Shown here: positions 59,219 to 64,000 of the stretch, piece by piece
Position numbering within the stretch: position 1 is the stretch's first letter
How the letters are laid out: the number at the start of each line of letters is the position of its first letter
DNA from: Pseudomonadota bacterium
Lineage (GTDB): Bacteria > Pseudomonadota > Alphaproteobacteria > Caulobacterales > Caulobacteraceae
DNA length: 64,000 nucleotides
Direction: 5' to 3'
NCBI GenBank assembly: GCA_023386645.1
Contig: JAEWJI010000011.1
Coordinates: 50,874-114,873, forward strand
Position numbers and translations under genes: made by a program
The notes under the pieces: model-generated
Database searches by the model: none
What the model saw: the letters and a program-made list of their open reading frames with translations, nothing else
What the model was told of the DNA's origin: nothing

Positions 59219-59530
59219 ATGAGCGATCTGACCGTATCCCCCGACCTGATGCGCCCCGCCCCCGCCGCGCCTTCGGCGGACGCCCGGCGCATGCGCGAGA
59301 CGGCCCAGCAGTTCGAGGCCGCCTTCCTGTCGCAGATGCTGAAGCCGATGTTCGAGGGGCTGTCGACCGAAGGACCGTTCGGCGGGGGCGAGGCGGAAGC
59401 GACCTGGCGCAGCTTCATGATCGACGCCATGGCCCAGCAGACCGCGCGGGCCGGCGGGGTCGGGGTGTCGGCCGCCGTCATGAACGAGATGATCAAGCTG
59501 CAGGCCGACCAGACCGGAGCCGCCGGATGA
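59219..59530 (+). CDS. rod-binding protein (FlgJ N-terminal domain / CheL)
   Basis: A 103-residue protein with the rod-binding domain: RRMRETAQQFEAAFLSQMLKPMFEGLSTEGPFGGGEAEATWRSFMIDAMAQQTARAGGVGVSAAVMNEMIKLQ. It lacks the muramidase domain of gammaproteobacterial FlgJ, as does Caulobacter CheL, its likely counterpart. It starts 2 bp after the flgI stop and overlaps flbY by 4 nt, so it is in the flgI operon and should help rod assembly. Confidence 0.88.
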   Translation: MSDLTVSPDLMRPAPAAPSADARRMRETAQQFEAAFLSQMLKPMFEGLSTEGPFGGGEAEATWRSFMIDAMAQQTARAGGVGVSAAVMNEMIKLQADQTGAAG

Positions 59531-59961
59531 GCGCGGAACTCGCCACCGCGCGCGTGCGTCAGCTGATCCGCCTGACGGAACAGTTGACCGCGCGCCTGTC
59601 GGCCGAGACCGCCGCCTTCGAGGCGCGCAGGCCTCAGGACGTGAACGCCGGCATCGCCGAGACACAGGAGCTGGCCAACACCTACCGTCGCGACTCCGCC
59701 CAGGTGAAGGCCGATCCGGGCCTTCTGGCCGCCGCGCCGTTGGCCGACCGGACGGCGCTGGTGAAGGCGACCGAGGCCTTCAACGCCGTCCTGGCCCGTC
59801 ACGCCAGTGCCGTGGAGGCGGCCCGGACGATCTCCGAGGGCCTGGTCCGCACGATCGCGGCGGAGATTTCCGCCGCACGCCCGCCGGCCTCGGCCTATGG
59901 AGCGACCGGTCACGCGGCCATGGGCGACGCCCGCGCGGTGGCGCTCAACCGGACGGCTTGA
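59527..59961 (+). CDS. flbY: FlbY-like flagellar basal-body protein
   Basis: A 144-residue, mostly helical cytoplasmic protein (ARVRQLIRLTEQLTARLSAETAAFEARRPQDVNAGIAETQELANTYRRDSAQVKADPGLL). In length, sequence flavour and position it matches Caulobacter FlbY; it resembles FlgN-type chaperones. The role in the basal body is not well defined. ATGA overlap with the preceding gene fixes the start. Its last 17 bp overlap the end of the convergent ABC-F gene. Confidence 0.8.
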   Translation: MSAELATARVRQLIRLTEQLTARLSAETAAFEARRPQDVNAGIAETQELANTYRRDSAQVKADPGLLAAAPLADRTALVKATEAFNAVLARHASAVEAARTISEGLVRTIAAEISAARPPASAYGATGHAAMGDARAVALNRTA

Positions 59962-61567
59962 GTTCGAGTCGGCGCTCGACGCCGATCGCCTTCAGGAAGT
60001 CCTCGTCGTGGCTGACCACGATCAGGGCGCCGTCGTAGGCGGCCAGGGCGTCTTCGACAGCTGCGAGGGACCCGAGGTCGAGATGGTTGCTGGGCTCGTC
60101 CAAGATGAGCAGTTGAGGCGGCTGGGCGGCCCCCATCACACACGCCAGCGCGGCCCGCAGGCGTTCGCCGCCAGACAGGGTCCCGACCATCCGCTCCGCC
60201 GCCGTGTTGCGGAAGAGGAAGCGCGCCAGGGCGGCGTGGGCCTCGTTGGGGGTCGCGTCAGGGTTCAGGCGTCGATAGGCGGCGATCAGCGTCTCGTGGG
60301 GGCTCAGCACCGTCAGTTGCTGGTCGAGAAGGACCGCCGGGACCTCGCGGACCACCCGGCCAGCGGTCGGGACCAGGTCGCCCGACATCAGGCGAAGCAG
60401 GCTGGTCTTGCCTGAACCATTGGGCCCGGTGACGGCGATCCGCTCCGGCCCGACGACCGACAGGCTGACGGATCCGACGACGGCTCGGCCCCCCGGCCGC
60501 CACTCGACCCGATCCAGAGACAGGACCCGGCGCCCTTGCGGCAAGCCGGTCGAGGGCATGGCGACCGCCAGGGCATGCACGCGCTCGACGCGGGCCTGGG
60601 CGTCGGCGAGCGTGGCCTGGGCGTCGGCCGCCAGCCGCTGGGAGAGCGCCCGGCCGCGACCGCCGCTGTCCTGGGCGCGGTCGGCCATCATGCCCGCGAC
60701 GATGCGGGGCATGCTGCCGCTCTGGCCATGGCGGCGGCCGGCGGCGTCGCGGCGGGACTTCGCCTCGACGCGCGCCTGGGCGTCGCGTTCGACACGGTCC
60801 AGCGCGCGGCGCGCATCCGACAGCGCCCGGTCGGCCGCCGCGCTTTCGGCCGCCTTGCGCTCGGCGTAGAGATCGTAGCCGCCGCCGTGGACCGCCACGC
60901 CGAGGGACGAAAGCTCCACGATCCGGTCCATCCGGCGCAACAGATCCCGGTCGTGGCTGACCACCACGACGCCGCCGGACCAGCGGGCGATCATCGACGC
61001 GACGAGGCCTCGCCCTTCGGCGTCCAGGTGATTGGTGGGCTCGTCCAGGACCAGCAGGTCGGCGTCGCCCAGCATCAGGCCCGCGAGGCGCAGCCGGGTC
61101 TGTTCGCCGCCGCTGAGCGTGCGGATGAGGCGGTCCAGCAGCAGGCCGTCGAGCCCGGCCTCCGCCAGACCCTTCGCCAGACGCTCCTCCAGCGACCAGT
61201 CGGCCTGGTCCAGGTCCTCGGCCGAGGCCGAACCGGCCACGATGCGCCCCAGGCGGTCGAAGGCGCTGCGGACGCCGAGGGTGTCGGCGACCGTTTCCGT
61301 CGCAGCGGGCTCAAGGTGCTGGGGCAGCCAGCCGACCGCGCCGGTGCGTGACACGACGCCCTTGGCCGGCTCAGCCAGGCCCGCGATCAGGCGCAGAAGG
61401 GTGGTCTTGCCCACCCCATTGCGGCCGACGACGCCGGTTCGTTCGCGCCCGAAGGCGAGGCTCAGGTTGTCGAAGAGGGTTTGACCGTCAGGCGTGTGGG
61501 CGGCGACGCGATCGAGCGTCACGAACGCGGATGCGGACGGCTTTGGGCTTGGGTTGAGAGAGGGCAT
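59945..61567 (-). CDS. ABC-F family ATP-binding protein
   Basis: A soluble twin-ATPase protein of 540 residues that binds the ribosome; relatives tune elongation or protect against ribosome-targeting antibiotics. The two domains have Walker A GRNGVGKTTLL and GPNGSGKTSLL, signatures LSGGEQTRL and LSGGERLRA, and Walker B LLVLDEPTNHLD and LLILDEPSNHLD. A charged linker lies between them (about residues 215-320, ending near QARVERVHALAVAMPSTG). No transmembrane parts. The exact subfamily is undetermined. A 45-codon frame with its own RBS starts 58 bp upstream and overlaps this start. Confidence 0.9.
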   Translation of the reverse strand: MPSLNPSPKPSASAFVTLDRVAAHTPDGQTLFDNLSLAFGRERTGVVGRNGVGKTTLLRLIAGLAEPAKGVVSRTGAVGWLPQHLEPAATETVADTLGVRSAFDRLGRIVAGSASAEDLDQADWSLEERLAKGLAEAGLDGLLLDRLIRTLSGGEQTRLRLAGLMLGDADLLVLDEPTNHLDAEGRGLVASMIARWSGGVVVVSHDRDLLRRMDRIVELSSLGVAVHGGGYDLYAERKAAESAAADRALSDARRALDRVERDAQARVEAKSRRDAAGRRHGQSGSMPRIVAGMMADRAQDSGGRGRALSQRLAADAQATLADAQARVERVHALAVAMPSTGLPQGRRVLSLDRVEWRPGGRAVVGSVSLSVVGPERIAVTGPNGSGKTSLLRLMSGDLVPTAGRVVREVPAVLLDQQLTVLSPHETLIAAYRRLNPDATPNEAHAALARFLFRNTAAERMVGTLSGGERLRAALACVMGAAQPPQLLILDEPSNHLDLGSLAAVEDALAAYDGALIVVSHDEDFLKAIGVERRLELKPSG

Positions 61568-61625
61568 GGACGAGCACGAGCAGCGGCACGGAAAGGGCGA
61601 GACCGATTTCCAGCGCGATGATCAT
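61488..61625 (-). CDS. small upstream ORF overlapping the ABC-F start (possible leader peptide)
   Basis: ATG at 61625, preceded by AGGAG about 10 nt upstream, opens a 45-codon frame that ends at 61488, inside the ABC-F gene in another frame. It would encode a hydrophobic helix (MIIALEIGLALSVPLLVLVHAL) followed by a very basic tail (RIRVRDARSRRRPHA). It is the only ribosome site visible before the ABC-F start, so its translation could influence ABC-F expression. It may also be spurious. Confidence 0.35.
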   Translation of the reverse strand: MIIALEIGLALSVPLLVLVHALSQPKPKAVRIRVRDARSRRRPHA

Positions 61626-61751
61626 GACCGTCAGGGCTCCTACTGAACCAACTCAGACCGAAGAATGGGGTCGAAGCCGCCGGGGTGCAAGCAAAAACCG
61701 GGCATGGCCATCCCTTCAGGACCGTGCGAGCGTGGCCGTGGAGGACAAACC

Positions 61752-62183
61752 ATGCGCCCCTTCCCTGCCTTCGCCATTTTGATCTCTGCACTGACGGTGA
61801 CCGCCTGCGCCGGCACGCCCGAGGTGGCGGCCCGGCCGCCGGATTATGCCTCCATCGCCGGAACGCCGGCGCCGCCCCAGGCGCGACTGATCTCCGACTG
61901 TGTGGACGACGCCATCCATCGCGAGGATTTCGATCGGGTCTCCGATCCGGACACGGAGATGTTGCGCTTCGTCTGCAAGGGCGCTGCCGCCCGCGCGTTC
62001 TTTGCCGGGTTGGCCCGGCGCAGCGCCGAGGCCGGATCGGAATTCATGCATGATGGTCGAACCTATCGATCGACCAATCCCGTCCGTCGAAACCTGTTTG
62101 GCGTCGACTACTGCGTCCATGACGGGGGCGAGGACTATCGGTGCGCCGTCAACCTGAACGTCGGGGAGTTCCTTCGCCCATAG
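61752..62183 (+). CDS. putative lipoprotein of unknown function
   Basis: A 143-residue protein with lipobox LTVTAC (Cys18, then AGTPEVAARP). Its small domain has four Cys (SDCVDD, RFVCKG, DYCVHDG, YRCAVN) and motifs FFAGLARRSAEAGSEF, GRTYRSTNPVRRNLFGVDYC. I do not recognise a family. The start is set where the signal begins; the frame is open 29 codons further upstream. It is followed by the uvrA promoter region 100 bp downstream. Confidence 0.65.
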   Translation: MRPFPAFAILISALTVTACAGTPEVAARPPDYASIAGTPAPPQARLISDCVDDAIHREDFDRVSDPDTEMLRFVCKGAAARAFFAGLARRSAEAGSEFMHDGRTYRSTNPVRRNLFGVDYCVHDGGEDYRCAVNLNVGEFLRP

Positions 62184-62197
62184 CGCCGCGCAGGCAT

Positions 62198-62212
62198 GTT
62201 CTCACAATGTTC
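62198..62212 (+). promoter_or_regulatory. LexA (SOS) box upstream of uvrA
   Basis: GTTC-TCACAAT-GTTC is an exact match to the alphaproteobacterial LexA operator GTTC-N7-GTTC. It lies about 80 bp before the uvrA start, the usual place. uvrA should thus be SOS induced. Confidence 0.85.
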
Positions 62213-62291
62213 TTGCTGATTCCGGCGAATTGATCCCCATATAGCGGCGTTGGCCTGGACCCGGCGTCCGGCCGTCGGCGTTCCGGAATCG

Positions 62292-64000
62292 ATGAGCGAA
62301 AAGCACAACTTCATCCGCGTGCGCGGCGCGCGCGAGCACAATCTCAAGGGCGTGGACGTCGACATCCCGCGCGAGAAGCTGGTGGTCGTCACCGGCCTGT
62401 CGGGCTCGGGCAAGTCGTCGCTGGCGTTCGACACCATCTATGCCGAGGGCCAGCGGCGCTATGTCGAATCGCTGTCGGCGTACGCGCGGCAGTTCCTGTC
62501 GATGATGGAAAAACCCGACATCGACTCCATCGAGGGCCTGTCGCCGGCCATCGCCATCGAGCAGAAGAGCACCTCCCACAATCCCCGCTCGACGGTCGGC
62601 ACCGTCACTGAAATCTACGATCACCTGCGTCTGCTGTTCGCTCGCGTCGGCACGCCGCGCTGTCCCGATCACGGCGTCGATCTCGCCGCCCAGACGGTGA
62701 GCCAGATGGTCGACCAGGTGATGCGCCTGCCGGAGGGCACGCCGGTGCTGCTGCTCGCGCCGATGATCGACGATCGCAAGGGCGAGCACGCTCAAGTGTT
62801 CGAACAGCTGCGCGGCCAGGGCTTCGTGCGTGCGCGGGTCGACGGCCACGTCGTCGAGCTCGACGCCGTACCGAAACTCGATCCGAAGAAAAAACACAGC
62901 ATCGATGCTGTCGTCGACCGGCTGAAAGTGCGCGCCGATGCAGCACAGCGGCTGGCCGAGTCTTTCGAAACCGCTTTGCGCATGGCCGACGGCGTCGCGC
63001 GTATCTCGTTCATGGACGATCCGAAGCGCGAAGAGCTCGTCTTCTCCGACAAGTTCGCCTGCACCCTCTGCGGTTACAGCATCGCCGACCTCGAACCCAA
63101 GCTGTTTTCGTTCAACAATCCTGCGGGCGCCTGCCCCACCTGCTCGGGATTGGGCGTGCAACAGTTCTTCGATCCGGAGCGCGTCGTTCATCATCCGAAC
63201 CTGTCGCTCGCCGGTGGCGCGATTCGCGGCTGGGACCGCCGCAACGCCTATTACTTCGCGCTGATGCAATCGCTGGCCAAGCACTACAAGTTCGACGTCG
63301 AGGAGCAGTGGCAGGATCTGCCGGCGAAGATCCGCAAAGTCGTGCTCTACGGCAGCGGCGAAGACAAGATCGACTTCAAATATGTCAACGCCAACGGCGG
63401 CACGATCCGTCGCTCGCACAAGTGGGAAGGCGTCATTCCCAATCTGGAACGGCGCTATCGCGAGACCGAATCGATCGCCGTGCGCGAGGAACTGTCCAAG
63501 TATCTCAGCAATCAACCGTGCCCCGAGTGCAGCGGCACGCGACTGAATCGCGCCGCGCGTCATGTGTTCGTCGCCGAGCGCAGCTTGCCGGAGCTGGCGC
63601 GATTGGCCGTCTCGGACGCTCTGAGCTTCAGCAGCGATTTGAAGCTGGAAGGCTGGCGCGGCGAGATCGCCGGCAAGATCGTCAAGGAGATCGGCGAACG
63701 GTTGCGGTTCCTGAGCGACGTCGGGCTGGACTATCTCACGCTGGATCGCAGCGCGGACACGCTGTCGGGCGGCGAGGCGCAACGCATTCGCCTCGCGAGC
63801 CAGATCGGCTCCGGCCTGGTCGGCTGCATGTACATTCTCGACGAGCCTTCCATCGGCTTGCATCAACGCGACAACGATCGCCTGCTGCTGACCTTGAACC
63901 GCTTGCGCGATCTCGGCAACACGGTGCTGGTGGTCGAGCACGACGAGGATGCGATCCGAGCGGCCGACCACCTGGTCGACATGGGGCCGGGTGCCGGCGC
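62292..64000 (+). CDS. uvrA: excinuclease ABC subunit A, cut by the window edge
   Basis: DNA damage-recognition ATPase of nucleotide excision repair; 569 codons are visible and the frame is open to the right edge. Seen in order: RVRGAREHNLKGVDVDIPREKLVVVTGLSGSGKSSLAFDTIYAEGQRRYVESLSAYARQFL (Walker A), zinc finger 1 cysteines CTLCGYSI ... CPTCSGLG, the ABC signature LSGGEAQRIRLASQIGSGLVG, Walker B YILDEPSIGLHQRDN and LVVEHDEDAIRAADH. The first ~55 residues fit any proteobacterium. After that, words such as MEKPDIDSIEGLSPAIAIEQKSTSHNPRS, PRCPDHGVDL, LFSFNNPAGACPTC and RKVVLYGSGEDKIDFKY are those of gammaproteobacterial UvrA, and leucine TTG codons become frequent. Confidence 0.95.
   Translation, partial: MSEKHNFIRVRGAREHNLKGVDVDIPREKLVVVTGLSGSGKSSLAFDTIYAEGQRRYVESLSAYARQFLSMMEKPDIDSIEGLSPAIAIEQKSTSHNPRSTVGTVTEIYDHLRLLFARVGTPRCPDHGVDLAAQTVSQMVDQVMRLPEGTPVLLLAPMIDDRKGEHAQVFEQLRGQGFVRARVDGHVVELDAVPKLDPKKKHSIDAVVDRLKVRADAAQRLAESFETALRMADGVARISFMDDPKREELVFSDKFACTLCGYSIADLEPKLFSFNNPAGACPTCSGLGVQQFFDPERVVHHPNLSLAGGAIRGWDRRNAYYFALMQSLAKHYKFDVEEQWQDLPAKIRKVVLYGSGEDKIDFKYVNANGGTIRRSHKWEGVIPNLERRYRETESIAVREELSKYLSNQPCPECSGTRLNRAARHVFVAERSLPELARLAVSDALSFSSDLKLEGWRGEIAGKIVKEIGERLRFLSDVGLDYLTLDRSADTLSGGEAQRIRLASQIGSGLVGCMYILDEPSIGLHQRDNDRLLLTLNRLRDLGNTVLVVEHDEDAIRAADHLVDMGPGAG

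Noticed and set aside
62202..63971. A 589-codon minus-strand frame opposite uvrA
   Set aside because: It is the antisense shadow of uvrA: no motifs, His/Asp/Gln-rich composition, and a clear real gene on the plus strand.

Overview
The window is 64 kb of G+C-rich, gene-dense chromosome from an alphaproteobacterium of the order Caulobacterales, most like Brevundimonas or a close relative. This is inferred from lineage markers: PopZ (48426-49028), FliX divergent from FlgI-CheL/FlgJ-FlbY (57499-59961), a circularly permuted two-piece tmRNA with an ANDNFAEE-type tag (about 28088-28428), an alpha-type SspB beside it, and an alpha-type LexA box (GTTC-N7-GTTC) at 62198-62212. There is no CRISPR array, rRNA operon, complete prophage or insertion sequence. 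Four tRNA genes are present (Gln-TTG, Pro-CGG, Cys-GCA, Asn-GTT). Most of the content is housekeeping.

Layout. 1-7.6 kb: truncated M3 peptidase; glnB-glnA nitrogen pair with a hairpin terminator after each gene; NAD(P)HX dehydratase; sulfotransferase-like protein; RNase HI; SPFH/NfeD membrane pair. 7.6-20.8 kb: small secreted proteins, a NUDIX hydrolase, an exosortase-type (PTL-CTERM) surface protein, FAD-linked dehydrogenase, YaaA, 3-hydroxybutyrate-type SDR, cytochrome b561 with the t6A enzyme TsaC/Sua5, acyl-CoA dehydrogenase, trypsin-like protease, Tat-exported oligopeptidase B with a GNAT, and a divergent response regulator / degenerate kinase pair. 20.8-28 kb: tRNAs, DUF924, a small terminase-like HTH gene, the thyA-mazG-folA operon, a cysteine-free Mrp ATPase, miaA. 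28-35 kb: ssrA and sspB side by side, C13 caspase-fold peptidase, RusA, fumC with a DUF4169/RHH group, SIMPL protein, a tandem pair of small membrane proteins. 35-48 kb: UvrD/PcrA, ParE, O-antigen ligase, radical SAM protein, RNA methyltransferases (RlmD-like, TlyA), ValS. 48-57 kb: PopZ, TolC, a PCMT homologue with a degenerate SAM motif, TrmH, LOG protein, GltX, VapBC, DksA. 57-62 kb: flagellar cluster, ABC-F ATPase, lipoprotein.

The last 1.7 kb is uvrA, cut by the right edge. Its promoter region fits the rest of the window, including the alpha-type LexA box. From about residue 55-70 onward the protein matches gammaproteobacterial UvrA as I remember it, and its codon use changes (many TTG leucines). 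This is either a horizontally acquired or recombinant uvrA or a chimeric contig join, and it is the most important point to check.

Functional links. GlnB senses nitrogen status and acts on glutamine synthetase. ThyA makes dihydrofolate that FolA reduces, and the MazG-like enzyme may cleanse the nucleotide pool. tmRNA tags stalled proteins that SspB hands to ClpXP. FliX couples flagellar assembly to FlbD-controlled genes such as flgI. No clearly new multi-gene system is visible. The best leads are the uvrA discontinuity, the His-less kinase pair, the Cys-less Mrp, the degenerate PCMT beside tolC, an upstream small frame overlapping the ABC-F start, and a two-member family of small exported proteins.
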